In this document: in pieces, positions 25,913-34,329 of the stretch
How the letters are laid out: the number at the start of each line of letters is the position of its first letter
Numbering within the stretch: the stretch's first letter is position 1
Source: PGYR01 sp046290495
Lineage (GTDB): Bacteria; Bacteroidota; Ignavibacteria; Kapaibacteriales; UBA2268
Direction: 5' to 3'
DNA: 64,000 bases
Assembly (NCBI GenBank): GCA_046290495.1
Contig: JBKAGT010000006.1
Span: 124,001-188,000, forward strand
Program-made: the position numbers and the translations under genes
The notes under the pieces: model-generated
Told to the model about the DNA's origin: nothing
Databases searched by the model: none
The model's input: only the letters and a program-made list of their open reading frames with translations

Positions 25913-26623
25913 ATGATAGATTATTCTCAAGAATTAAAACCGATACAAGGTTTATCACAATCACAAATAGAATCATCGCAAGTACAATTCATGCAGAAAG
26001 TTTATGCTTGGATGGTGGGCGGACTAGGTCTCACAGGACTATTAGCATATTATGTATATGATAGTGGTTTGTGGATGAGTTTAGCGCCATATAACTTATT
26101 TATAGGGTTGGCTACTATTGGATTAGTTTTTTTCTTGTCATTCAGAATTGATAAGCTCTCTGCAACTGCAGCTTCAGGTATTTTTATTGCCTATGCATTG
26201 CTCAACGGGTTATTTTTCTCATCAATATTTGCAGCTTATGAGTTAGGTGCTATATTCAATGCATTTTTTGTGAGTGCTGGGGCATTTGCCGCCTTGAGTG
26301 TGTATGGATTTACAACCAAGAAAGACTTATCTGCTTTTGGGAAGTTCCTATTTATGGGACTTGTAGGTATAATCCTAATTACATTGATTAATACCTTCTT
26401 TGTAGAAAGTAGCGCGCTAAATACTACTATTTCAATTATTGGTGTATTGCTCTTCGCTGGTCTTACAGCTTATGATACACAAAGACTTAAAAATATGCAC
26501 CACTACTATATGCAAAACAATGAATTAGCAAGAAAAGGAGCCGTAATGGGTGCTCTGGCACTTTACCTAGACTTCATTAATATGTTCTTGTTTATTTTAC
26601 AGCTAATGAGTGGCAGAGATTAA
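25913..26623 (+). CDS. Bax inhibitor-1/YccA family membrane protein
   Basis: A 236-residue polytopic membrane protein with about seven helices. Family features are the N-terminal QVQFMQKVYAWMVGGLGLTGLLAYYVY, the GLATIGLVFFLSFRIDKL block, TAYDTQRLKN after helix six, and the last helix ALYLDFINMFLFILQLMSGRD. BI-1/YccA proteins are pH-regulated calcium-leak or protease-modulating membrane proteins; in bacteria YccA interacts with FtsH. It ends overlapping the next gene (TAATG), indicating coupling. Confidence 0.95.
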   Translation: MIDYSQELKPIQGLSQSQIESSQVQFMQKVYAWMVGGLGLTGLLAYYVYDSGLWMSLAPYNLFIGLATIGLVFFLSFRIDKLSATAASGIFIAYALLNGLFFSSIFAAYELGAIFNAFFVSAGAFAALSVYGFTTKKDLSAFGKFLFMGLVGIILITLINTFFVESSALNTTISIIGVLLFAGLTAYDTQRLKNMHHYYMQNNELARKGAVMGALALYLDFINMFLFILQLMSGRD

Positions 26624-27306
26624 TGGACGATATTCTCCCTACATTTTTATTAGAAGCAGAGAGTTTGCTCCAAGAGGGTAAAGCTAGGGAGTCTGCTGTG
26701 TTATGTACAAGGGGATTGGTAAAATACCCTATGTACAAAACAGCTTATATTGTTCTAATCAGAGCTTTAAATGAATTAGGTGACACAGTACAAATACATG
26801 AAGTTTATGAAGACGCACCCAACTTTGTGAAATACAACCATACGGTTCAGTATATGATGAATAATCTTGGTTCTGCTATGACAAAGCAGGCAAATAAGGT
26901 TGTAGAATTACATGAAGGAGATGAAGAATCTGAAAGTCTTGAAGTGACGACTACAGATGAAACCGACGAGTCAGAATTAACAAATGAGATTGAAGATGTA
27001 TCTCCCGTCGTCGAAAGTGCAGAAGATTTAGAAACTGAGATAACAGATGCTCTTAAAAATGATGAACTAAGTCCAGATATAATTGAGTCATTGACAAGTA
27101 ATAGTGAAGAGCCCACTGAATCGAATTCCACTGAAAGCGATGAATTAAAAGAAACCCTCACTCTAGCCAAAATTTATGAGCAACAAGACGCTTACCAACA
27201 AGCATTAGATATTTACTTAGAACTACAAAAATCAGCGGGTGATGATGACTTATATGCTGATAAAATAGTTGAGCTAAAAACAATAATAGAAGAAGAGAGC
27301 GACTAG
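26623..27306 (+). CDS. cytoplasmic TPR-like protein with acidic linker
   Basis: A 227-residue protein with no signal or membrane segment. Residues ~1-60 contain a TPR-like helical pair (LLEAESLLQEGKARESAVLCTRGL), residues ~90-175 are a Ser/Glu/Thr-rich disordered linker, and residues ~180-225 hold another TPR pair (LAKIYEQQDAYQQALDIYLELQ). The start overlaps the stop of the BI-1 gene by one base, so it is likely translated with it and may be its cytoplasmic partner; that is inference. The family was not otherwise recognised. Confidence 0.75.
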   Translation: MDDILPTFLLEAESLLQEGKARESAVLCTRGLVKYPMYKTAYIVLIRALNELGDTVQIHEVYEDAPNFVKYNHTVQYMMNNLGSAMTKQANKVVELHEGDEESESLEVTTTDETDESELTNEIEDVSPVVESAEDLETEITDALKNDELSPDIIESLTSNSEEPTESNSTESDELKETLTLAKIYEQQDAYQQALDIYLELQKSAGDDDLYADKIVELKTIIEEESD

Positions 27307-27318
27307 TCACTCTCTTCT
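27291..27318. terminator. hairpin between convergent genes
   Basis: A perfect 9-base stem, AGAAGAGAG (27291-27299) with CTCTCTTCT (27310-27318), overlaps the end of the TPR-like gene and faces the end of the TraB gene. No clear T-run follows, so terminator function is uncertain. Confidence 0.4.
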
Positions 27319-27333
27319 AACTATTTCTCACAT

Positions 27334-28212
27334 TTAATAATTTTCAATAGTGTATTTACCAGTTTTATCTAATTGACTTATTATTCCATTTTCTCCAATC
27401 AAATGACCTGCACCAACGACTACAAATATAGTTCGTTCTTCAGTCAACCACTGCTCAATTTTTTCCGTCATATTATCATTTCTAACGTCAATCAATTCTT
27501 TAAAAATATCTTCAAATTCTGGGTAATCACTTTTTGAATCATTGATAAATTCCATCAGCTTTTCTTTATTCCCCTCTTTCCAAGCTTTAATCATTTTATC
27601 AACTTCACCCACAGTACTTTCCGAATTATCGATTGTGAACTGTATATATGAATCTGATATTTCATCAAATTCTTCAAATAAGTTCATTTGATACTCAATT
27701 GTCTCTAAGCTTCTTATTTCCTTACTGTCCTTACCAGCTTGAGACATAAAGTATTCATCTATTCCTTGACCTCCAGTATATCCACCTTCGCTATTAAGTA
27801 TAAGTCGTTGTGCTGTAACTGCCGCTACAAAAGGTTTCATGTGTCTATACCCCATTTCAGGAACACCGTACTTGTCAAAAATACTAGCTAACTTTTCATA
27901 ACTTTCAGCTGAGATTTTGTCACTTAGTCTAGTACCATCACTGTAAACTACATATTTTTGCATCTCCAATGGGTCAATCTTCGTCATGTCAACTTCGAAA
28001 GCTACAGAACGACTATCATCATAAGCAGTCATAATTCTGTAATCTAATGGGTACATACTACTTTTGCCCACATGAATAGAACCAAGTAAATATATATGTG
28101 TGTTTTCGCTATCTACTCTCCACAAAAAAGTATCCCCCGAATTTATAGATGCACAAGAGCTTGCAATAGCATATATTACTGCAATAATTAAAAATTGTTT
28201 TATTTTTATCAT
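27334..28212 (-). CDS. TraB/GumN (Tiki-like) family lipoprotein
   Basis: A 292-residue lipoprotein. The start is the ATG at 28212, giving IKQFLIIAVIYAIASSC with the lipidated Cys; a TTG six bases upstream is less likely. The family motifs are TFLWRVDSENTHIYLLGSIHVGKSSMYPL near the N-terminus and IFVVVGAGHLIGENGIISQL near the C-terminus, with the conserved GxxH histidines and glutamates proposed to form a metal-protease-like site in the TraB/Tiki superfamily. Substrate in bacteria is unknown. The gene converges on the BI-1/TPR pair and lies 65 bases after the WG-repeat gene on the same strand. Confidence 0.9.
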   Translation of the reverse strand: MIKIKQFLIIAVIYAIASSCASINSGDTFLWRVDSENTHIYLLGSIHVGKSSMYPLDYRIMTAYDDSRSVAFEVDMTKIDPLEMQKYVVYSDGTRLSDKISAESYEKLASIFDKYGVPEMGYRHMKPFVAAVTAQRLILNSEGGYTGGQGIDEYFMSQAGKDSKEIRSLETIEYQMNLFEEFDEISDSYIQFTIDNSESTVGEVDKMIKAWKEGNKEKLMEFINDSKSDYPEFEDIFKELIDVRNDNMTEKIEQWLTEERTIFVVVGAGHLIGENGIISQLDKTGKYTIENY

Positions 28213-28277
28213 AATCAAATAGGTGTTTTTGTGATTAGTTTTTTAACAGAGGATAATATATGAAATACATATCAAAA

Positions 28278-29372
28278 TTACTTAACTTTTGTTGACGTTT
28301 TAAGCTCTTTGTTAAATCTCAAATCAAAATAATAATCGGCTTTTGGCAAGGGGATAATCATATCTCCTTGCTTATCAATAAATCCTTGTCTACCATCACT
28401 GGTCACTGCCCAAGCCAAGCCATCTTCAGCAAAACTCTCAGCATAGTCAAAATATTTAGTGAAAAGAAAGTTCCCAGTGGAATCTAAGAATCCCCATTTA
28501 CCTTGATAAAGTATTAGTGCGGCTCCATTTCTGTAACTCTTAGCATGATCATACATGAAATTAGATAAATAATTACCATTCAAATCCATCATAGCCCATC
28601 TCATTTTGAAACTTTGATCGTAGTAACCAACCATAGTCCTATCTTCTATGAAATTGTATGCTTCATCATATAGCTTAGGAATCATCAGAACGTTATATTT
28701 ATTCATGAAACCAATTTTACCTGTTGCAGTATCGGCTACTCTGGCAAGACCATTGTTAAAATTTGAGGGCATATCATGTAGGTAATCAATTACTTTCTCG
28801 CCCTTTTTGTTAATATATCCAATTTTCATCCCATCTTTTAAAACTGCTGCTAAACCTTCGCTGAAGGCATATCCAACTTGGTTCTCTTCAAGCTCTATTT
28901 CCATTTCTCCATCGTGATTCAAATACCCACGCTCCCCATCTTTCATAACATAGGCTAACCCTTCACTGTAACTCAGTGCATCTCTGTATTGAATTTCTTT
29001 GATTAATCTACCTGAAGAATCAATAATCCCAAATTCAAAAATGTCTTTTTCAGGGTCAATAATGTTAAAAATCAATGCTTTTCCTTCGCTAAAGTTAACA
29101 CCTTGCTCTGCATCGGTCGCAATAGCAATTTGTCCTTTTTTGTTGAAATATACCCATCTAACTTTACCTTTTAAATAAACTTGTGCGGAAATGAATCCCT
29201 CTGAATAGCCACCAACTTGTGTTATACCACCCGCCTTGAAGAGCTGTTTGCCTTCTGAATCTAAAAATGTCCACTCTTGTCCTTGTTTGTAAGCAACAAG
29301 AGGGGTTTGAGCGAATGAAAAAGATGTAAATAATAGTGATAGACTTAAAAAAAGTATAAATTTTAGTTTCAT
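28278..29372 (-). CDS. exported WG-repeat protein
   Basis: A 364-residue protein with a signal peptide (LKFILFLSLSLLFTSFSFAQ) and about nine WG repeats of roughly 35-40 residues. Examples of the repeat core are EWTFLDSEGKQLF, KIGYINKKGEKVI, KIGFMNKYNVLMI, KWGFLDSTGNFLF and RQGFIDKQGDMII, each preceded by FSEGLA-type turns (YSEGLAYV, FSEGLAAV, FNNGLARV). The repeats form small beta units whose function is generally unknown. It would be periplasmic or surface-exposed. Divergent from the GT5 gene; the TraB lipoprotein follows. Confidence 0.92.
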   Translation of the reverse strand: MKLKFILFLSLSLLFTSFSFAQTPLVAYKQGQEWTFLDSEGKQLFKAGGITQVGGYSEGFISAQVYLKGKVRWVYFNKKGQIAIATDAEQGVNFSEGKALIFNIIDPEKDIFEFGIIDSSGRLIKEIQYRDALSYSEGLAYVMKDGERGYLNHDGEMEIELEENQVGYAFSEGLAAVLKDGMKIGYINKKGEKVIDYLHDMPSNFNNGLARVADTATGKIGFMNKYNVLMIPKLYDEAYNFIEDRTMVGYYDQSFKMRWAMMDLNGNYLSNFMYDHAKSYRNGAALILYQGKWGFLDSTGNFLFTKYFDYAESFAEDGLAWAVTSDGRQGFIDKQGDMIIPLPKADYYFDLRFNKELKTSTKVK

Positions 29373-29497
29373 AATCTAATGTTGGTTTGTGTTTTGTTCT
29401 ATAACTCAATTCCTAAGCTTATTACGATTTAGCAGAGCTAATGTTAGATAAATTGCCAAATACATATATTAGGTTTCTAAATCAGAAAAAAATTCGT

Positions 29498-29505
29498 TAT
29501 TTTTG
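29498..29505 (+). promoter_or_regulatory. -7 element upstream of the GT5-like gene
   Basis: TATTTTTG fits TAnnTTTG, 33 bases ahead of the ATG at 29539. A TTTC at 29474-29477, 20 bases upstream, could be a weak -33 element. Confidence 0.5.
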
Positions 29506-29538
29506 CAACTTACGTACATTTAAACAAATCATAAAGTT

Positions 29539-31017
29539 ATGGCAAAAGAAATAAGCGTTTTGTTTGTTACTCCAGAAGTCTTTCCATTTTCGAATGAAAC
29601 TACAACTGCAGATTTTTCATACTCATACCCTTTAGCACTTAGAGAAAATGGCCACGATGCCAGAATAATGATGCCTAAGTTCGGTAACGTTTCTGAAAGA
29701 AAAAATAGAATTCATGATATAAATAGATTGAAAGAACTTACTTTCGATATGGGCGGTGAGAGCATAGTTGGCTCTATCAAATCATCTTCAGTTAGTAACT
29801 CAAGAAACAAAGTACAAGCTTATATTACAACTAATACAGAGTATTTTGACTCTTTCAAAGGTGCTTATCACGATCAAAAGACGTGGAAAGAGCATCCGAA
29901 TAATACTGAAAGATTTGTATTTTTTAGTAAAACTGTGATTGATACTTGCGTACTTCTAAACTGGTACCCACAAGTTATTCATTGTATGGGATGGCAAACA
30001 TCATTGATTCCTGCTTATGCAAAATCACTCTATCCAAATGAATTTAAAAACACAAAATTCGTAGTCACAGCTCTCGATTTTACTAATCAGGGTGTTGATG
30101 ATTTGAAGAAATTCGATTTGCTTGGATTAAAGGACTCATTTAAAAAAGACTTTACTCACGACAAAAAATTGAATTTGTTGAAAGGTGGTCTTATTCATGC
30201 TGATAGAATCACTACAGTTGATGAAGTGTATGGTGAAGAAGTGCTCTCAGATGAATCAAAATCAGATGGGTTGGTTAAGAAAGTTGCTGGCTTCAAAAAG
30301 AAATTTGTACCTCTGAAAAGTAAAATTGACACTTGGACGTGGAATCCAAAATCAGATGATAACTTAGCTGCAAAATATGACGAGGAGTTTGAAGATTTCA
30401 AATATCACAATAAGGTTGACTTAGTTAATAAATTTGGATTAGAATTCCATCCTAAAACGCCTTTGGTTGCCGTCAATGCAAAAATAGATAATCAAGAAGA
30501 TTTGAAACTTTTTATCGATTCAGCCGATAAATTGTTTAAAGAAGATTTACAAGTTGTGCTTTTGGGTCCTGGAGATAAGGATTTAGAAAAGACATTGAAA
30601 AAAATAGAAAAGAAACATCCTTCGAAGTTCAAATTCAAGTTAGGTTTTTCTGAAGCGCTTAATTCTGAAATGGAAGCAGGCAGTGATATGTATCTGATTA
30701 CTCCAGAAAAACCAAGAACAGCTGCTAAGTTTATGCATGCTTGTCTATACGGTTCTGTTCCGATAGCACATAATGCTGGTGTAATAAAGGAAATAGCTGT
30801 TGCATACGATGGTGATGAATTCGAAGGTAATTCAATACTATTCGAAGAGTACACGACTGAAGCTATGCTCAAAGCAGTAAAAAGTGCTTTAGAAGTTTTT
30901 GCGGAGAAAGATGATTGGATTACATTAGCTAGAAATGGTATGTTAGATGATTTCAATTGGAAAGAAGACATTAAAGGGTACGAGAATTTATACAAAAAGC
31001 TATTAAAAGAAAAGTAA
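29539..31017 (+). CDS. glycogen/starch synthase-like glycosyltransferase (GT5 fold), motif-divergent
   Basis: A 492-residue cytoplasmic protein with the GT5 two-Rossmann plan. The N-terminal domain opens SVLFVTPEVFPFSNETTTADF and contains QVIHCMGWQTSLIPAYAKSLY, equivalent to the DVVHxHDWQT block of glycogen synthases. The C-terminal domain has DLQVVLLGPGDKDLEKTL and AGSDMYLITPEKPRTAAKFMHACLYGSVPIAHNAG. Two catalytic motifs are changed: KTGGLADV near the start is NETTTADF, and EPCGLNQ is EKPRTAAKF. ADP-glucose use is therefore doubtful. The gene overlaps the next by one base (TAATG) and heads a three-gene unit with a surface lipoprotein and an outer-membrane protein, suggesting an envelope role rather than glycogen storage. 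Confidence 0.85.
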   Translation: MAKEISVLFVTPEVFPFSNETTTADFSYSYPLALRENGHDARIMMPKFGNVSERKNRIHDINRLKELTFDMGGESIVGSIKSSSVSNSRNKVQAYITTNTEYFDSFKGAYHDQKTWKEHPNNTERFVFFSKTVIDTCVLLNWYPQVIHCMGWQTSLIPAYAKSLYPNEFKNTKFVVTALDFTNQGVDDLKKFDLLGLKDSFKKDFTHDKKLNLLKGGLIHADRITTVDEVYGEEVLSDESKSDGLVKKVAGFKKKFVPLKSKIDTWTWNPKSDDNLAAKYDEEFEDFKYHNKVDLVNKFGLEFHPKTPLVAVNAKIDNQEDLKLFIDSADKLFKEDLQVVLLGPGDKDLEKTLKKIEKKHPSKFKFKLGFSEALNSEMEAGSDMYLITPEKPRTAAKFMHACLYGSVPIAHNAGVIKEIAVAYDGDEFEGNSILFEEYTTEAMLKAVKSALEVFAEKDDWITLARNGMLDDFNWKEDIKGYENLYKKLLKEK

Positions 31018-32258
31018 TGACAAAAAAGTTTACGCAAGTAATATTAGTTTTATTATCAGTTTATTTTATTGGATGTAACGAACAACCCACAGAGTTGGGA
31101 TATCAAATTGATAGTGTTTCGTTTCAAGCTATATCATCTCAAGAACTAGACTTGATTCAAGGTTCTGCCTCACAAAGGTATTACTTAAATCCTTTCAATC
31201 AAGGTGTTTTTCAGGTTGGTACAAACCAAGAATACTCATCATATCCTATTTTAAGATATGATAATATCGCATTTTTAGATTCTGCTGAATCAATAATCTC
31301 TGCTAAGTTAAAGCTTACTAAAAGTGGCTATGCACTAGGTGATACCACTGCTCTACAATCATTCGAGATATTCGAAGTAAAGGTGCCAGTATTGCCAACT
31401 AGTACCTACGAAACTGTGATAGAAGAAAATGGGTTGGAAAATGTGTATGAAGGACCTGTAATGGGACAGCTTGAGTCACCTTACAACACTATAGATGATA
31501 CTACATATATAGATTTGGATTTACAGTTGATACAAAATTGGATAGATTTTTCAGTACTAGAAGCTACAAATGCAATTGATAGTAATGATTTCAGAAGACA
31601 ACATAGTTACTCTATAGGTTTAAGACCTACTGAAAATTCTCAAGTAATAAATGGCTTTCTTGCTGAGAGAATTGGTTCTACTACCGAATCGCCAAATCCA
31701 CTGATAGAAATAGTATATAAGTGGCCTGATAGTACAGATAATGACACTTTACTACTTAAAGCAAATGTAGCGGCATATTTTGCTAATGCACCAGAACCTT
31801 CAGAAAATTCTTTAACTGTACAGTCTGCTGTTAATATCAGGTCGCAATTAGACTTTGATGTAAGTTCATTGCCAGAATATGCATCAGTTGTTAAAGCAGT
31901 TCTTAAAGTATATGTTAATGACGAAGAAAGTTACTATGGTTCATTTGGAAGAGATAGTTTTCTTCTTGCTCAGAAAGACGTATCATTAGAAGATGGTTAT
32001 TTCGAAAGCATTGATAATGTTTATCTAGGGCTAAGAAGTGAGGGAAATGAATACTACAGATTTACCAGTATCACATCAGCAGTAGAAGATTGGGTAAGAG
32101 GTGATGGAAAGGGCTCACTAATGTTTTATTATGCACCTAACACCAACCCTTCAGATACTTACTTAAGATTAGATAAATATGTGCTGTATGGTACTGAAGC
32201 AGATGAAGCACTAAGGCCAGAATTAACTATATTCTATGCAAAACGACCAGAATTTTAA
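31017..32258 (+). CDS. surface lipoprotein, DUF4270-like
   Basis: A 413-residue lipoprotein (VILVLLSVYFIGC, Cys at residue 20). The mature part is beta-rich with two similar halves, each with a strand pattern like SIISAKLKLTKSGYALGDT and ASVVKAVLKVYVNDEESYYG followed by a W-containing segment (LQLIQNWIDFSV; AVEDWVRGDGKGSLMFYY), and it ends ALRPELTIFYAKRP. The layout resembles DUF4270 lipoproteins, which I recall as neighbours of GlgA-like genes in Bacteroidota. It overlaps both its neighbours by one base, so the three genes are translationally coupled. Probably outer-membrane or surface located; function unknown. Confidence 0.75.
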   Translation: MTKKFTQVILVLLSVYFIGCNEQPTELGYQIDSVSFQAISSQELDLIQGSASQRYYLNPFNQGVFQVGTNQEYSSYPILRYDNIAFLDSAESIISAKLKLTKSGYALGDTTALQSFEIFEVKVPVLPTSTYETVIEENGLENVYEGPVMGQLESPYNTIDDTTYIDLDLQLIQNWIDFSVLEATNAIDSNDFRRQHSYSIGLRPTENSQVINGFLAERIGSTTESPNPLIEIVYKWPDSTDNDTLLLKANVAAYFANAPEPSENSLTVQSAVNIRSQLDFDVSSLPEYASVVKAVLKVYVNDEESYYGSFGRDSFLLAQKDVSLEDGYFESIDNVYLGLRSEGNEYYRFTSITSAVEDWVRGDGKGSLMFYYAPNTNPSDTYLRLDKYVLYGTEADEALRPELTIFYAKRPEF

Positions 32259-33484
32259 TGAAAAAAATTATTTTAATATTTATACTATTTGTTTTCAGTA
32301 CTCCCTTATTTAGCCAAGGTGGTTCTAACTACTCCGTATTTGGAGTGGGTGAGCTATTCCATGTAAATGGTGCTAAGTACGATGCTTTAGGTGGTACAGG
32401 AGTTGCATTCCCACATCCGACAGGTATTAACTTAAAAAATCCTGCTATGTGGTCAGAGAATACAGATACACGAATTCAATTGGGTTATAAGTTTAACCAG
32501 AGTTTAGTCAGCAATAACAGCCAAGAGCTATACCAGAACAATGGTGGACTAGATGGTCTTTTAACATTGTTCAACATTGACACAGCTATGGGGGCATCCG
32601 TTTCTATGGGGTTTTATAGCTATTCGAATGTAAATAGTCTAATCTCAACACCAATAAATGTAGAGCGAAATGGTGAGACTCTGACAGGTAAGACTATCAC
32701 TGAATCAAGTGGTGGTATTAGCCGTGCATACTTCGGATTTTCAATTAAGCCAATTAGTATGATTTCGATTGGTGCTCAGGTATTTGGTAATACCGGAATA
32801 ATTGAAAATAATATTACATCTTCATTTTTTGAAACTAACGCATTTCCAACTTATACTGAATCGATAGATGGACTTGGTGGCACAGGGTTCAAATTTGGGA
32901 TAGCAATTGAGCCAATTAATAATCTTAGAATTGGTGCATTCTACGAACCTGCATCTATACTTTCTGTTGAGAACGAACTAACTTATGGTTCTGGATTAGT
33001 CGACGATACTACTTTTACTACAGAAACAGACTATGAAATGCCAAGTACATTAGGTTTAGGTTTATCTTATCAAACTGGTAAATTTATATTTGGTGCTGAT
33101 ATGATTTCAGCCGATTTCTCTAGTTTTGAATATAATACCTATGATAGAACGGAATACACAAATTACAATTCTTATTCATTTGGTGTACAGAGAATAGGTA
33201 ATAAGAGCCCAAATGCTAAAGGGCTAGATACTTGGGGATATAGCTTAGGTGCTAATTTGAAGAATCACTACTTCAATCTGAACGGTACTGAAATATCTGA
33301 AATTTCTGGTTCATTTGGTTTTACTATACCTGTCCGAGGTACTGCTCAAATCGATGCTGCAATTACTGTAGGTCAACGAGGAACTACAGATAATAACCTA
33401 ATTCAAGAGAGTTTTGGAAGATTGTCAGTAAATATTAGCATTGGTGATACTTGGTTCCAGCCATTCAATAGAAGCTATGACTAG
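32258..33484 (+). CDS. outer-membrane beta-barrel protein (FadL/PorV-like)
   Basis: A 408-residue exported protein: signal peptide (IILIFILFVFSTPLFSQ), then GGSNYSVFGVGELFHVNGAKYDALGGTG and GINLKNPAMWSENTDTRIQLGYKF, typical of small Bacteroidota barrels related to FadL and PorV. Strand pairs such as ISIGAQVFGNTGIIENN, LRIGAFYEPASILSVENEL and TLGLGLSYQTGKFIFGADM continue to the end. No catalytic residues are expected. Third gene of the GT5-lipoprotein-barrel unit and followed by a terminator. It may form a membrane partner for the preceding lipoprotein. Confidence 0.82.
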   Translation: MKKIILIFILFVFSTPLFSQGGSNYSVFGVGELFHVNGAKYDALGGTGVAFPHPTGINLKNPAMWSENTDTRIQLGYKFNQSLVSNNSQELYQNNGGLDGLLTLFNIDTAMGASVSMGFYSYSNVNSLISTPINVERNGETLTGKTITESSGGISRAYFGFSIKPISMISIGAQVFGNTGIIENNITSSFFETNAFPTYTESIDGLGGTGFKFGIAIEPINNLRIGAFYEPASILSVENELTYGSGLVDDTTFTTETDYEMPSTLGLGLSYQTGKFIFGADMISADFSSFEYNTYDRTEYTNYNSYSFGVQRIGNKSPNAKGLDTWGYSLGANLKNHYFNLNGTEISEISGSFGFTIPVRGTAQIDAAITVGQRGTTDNNLIQESFGRLSVNISIGDTWFQPFNRSYD

Positions 33485-33511
33485 ATCTTAGATAAAATAA
33501 TATTTATGAAG

Positions 33512-33543
33512 ATAGGGGCTATGTTATAGGCCCTATTTTTTTG
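33512..33543. terminator. terminator between convergent genes
   Basis: ATAGGG (33512-33517) and CCCTAT (33531-33536) form a stem with further partial pairing, followed by T7. The stop codon of the opposing methyltransferase gene (33533-33535) lies within the 3' arm. Confidence 0.7.
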
Positions 33544-34261
33544 CCAGAAGTACAATCTCATGATTTTCAAAGCCGTTGACATTGTTATCATTTTCGAATA
33601 TCTTGACCTCCACACCAAATCCAGCTTCTTCTAACCTTTGCTTCAAACCAGTCACTGAATATATCCTAAGGTGGTCTTCTTGTCCAAAGTGTTCTAATCT
33701 ACCCTCAGGTGTTGTTATGGACTCGCTCTCATATATCTCACCTTCTTTGAATGGCGTTTGAATATAACATAGTCCCTCTTTTTTAAGAATCCTGTAAAGT
33801 TCCTTCATAGCCTTCTTATCATCTGGTATGTGTTCTAGAATATGAAAACAAATAATTCTATCAACGCTATTATCGTCTAACTCTATATTCTGAATATCAT
33901 ACTGTTCTTCTGCTTGAAACTCATCCTCGTAGTCAGTTGTTATGTATTTTTTCACATCTGATTTAGCAATGTTCTGCTTCATTGAGCTAGAAGGGGAGAA
34001 ATGAAGTAATGTCTTACCTTCCAAATCTGATCTAATCAATTCCCAAAGTCTTCTTGTGCGTGGCAAGCTGCCACAATTTGGGCATAGTCTATTCCCATTC
34101 TCAAGGGTTACGAATTTTCGCAAACTAGTATTGCATATATTGCATTGGTATTTATTACCCCTGTAAGCTAGTGATACAACCCCTCTTATCAATTTCTCAT
34201 TCTTTTGAATCATTGATTTTGGGATTATTGATTTGGCTATATTTTTAAGTCTGCTATACAT
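33533..34261 (-). CDS. SAM-dependent methyltransferase with N-terminal zinc-ribbon-like motif
   Basis: A 242-residue cytoplasmic class I methyltransferase. Residues ~38-65 contain two cysteine pairs (CNIC and CPNC, in RLCPNCGSLPRTRRLW) that look like a small zinc ribbon. The methyltransferase part has LLHFSPSSSMKQNI in place of a standard glycine-rich SAM loop, then the aspartate region KKYITTDYEDEF, DDNSVDRIICFHILEHIPDD (motif IV-like) and LKKEGLCYIQTP. The form resembles methyltransferases found in glycan or surface-polymer gene sets. It is flanked by terminators on both sides. Substrate unknown. Confidence 0.82.
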   Translation of the reverse strand: MYSRLKNIAKSIIPKSMIQKNEKLIRGVVSLAYRGNKYQCNICNTSLRKFVTLENGNRLCPNCGSLPRTRRLWELIRSDLEGKTLLHFSPSSSMKQNIAKSDVKKYITTDYEDEFQAEEQYDIQNIELDDNSVDRIICFHILEHIPDDKKAMKELYRILKKEGLCYIQTPFKEGEIYESESITTPEGRLEHFGQEDHLRIYSVTGLKQRLEEAGFGVEVKIFENDNNVNGFENHEIVLLAKK

Positions 34262-34270
34262 TGATATAAC

Positions 34271-34299
34271 AAAGCCCTATAATTTTACTCATAGGGCTT
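34271..34299 (-). terminator. probable terminator of glutamine synthetase III
   Basis: AAGCCCTAT (34272-34280) and ATAGGGCTT (34291-34299) form a perfect 9-base stem around a 10-base loop. On the minus strand the trailing sequence is TTTGTTATATC, a weak T-run. It lies about 30 bases after the glnN stop. Confidence 0.65.
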
Positions 34300-34329
34300 G
34301 TACTAGTAATAATTATTTTTATCCAATTC

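Noticed and set aside
30492..31037. Long antisense open frame (181 codons) opposite the GT5-like gene
   Set aside because: The plus-strand gene shows a clear fold and coupled operon; the antisense frame has no recognisable motif and is best explained by low stop frequency.
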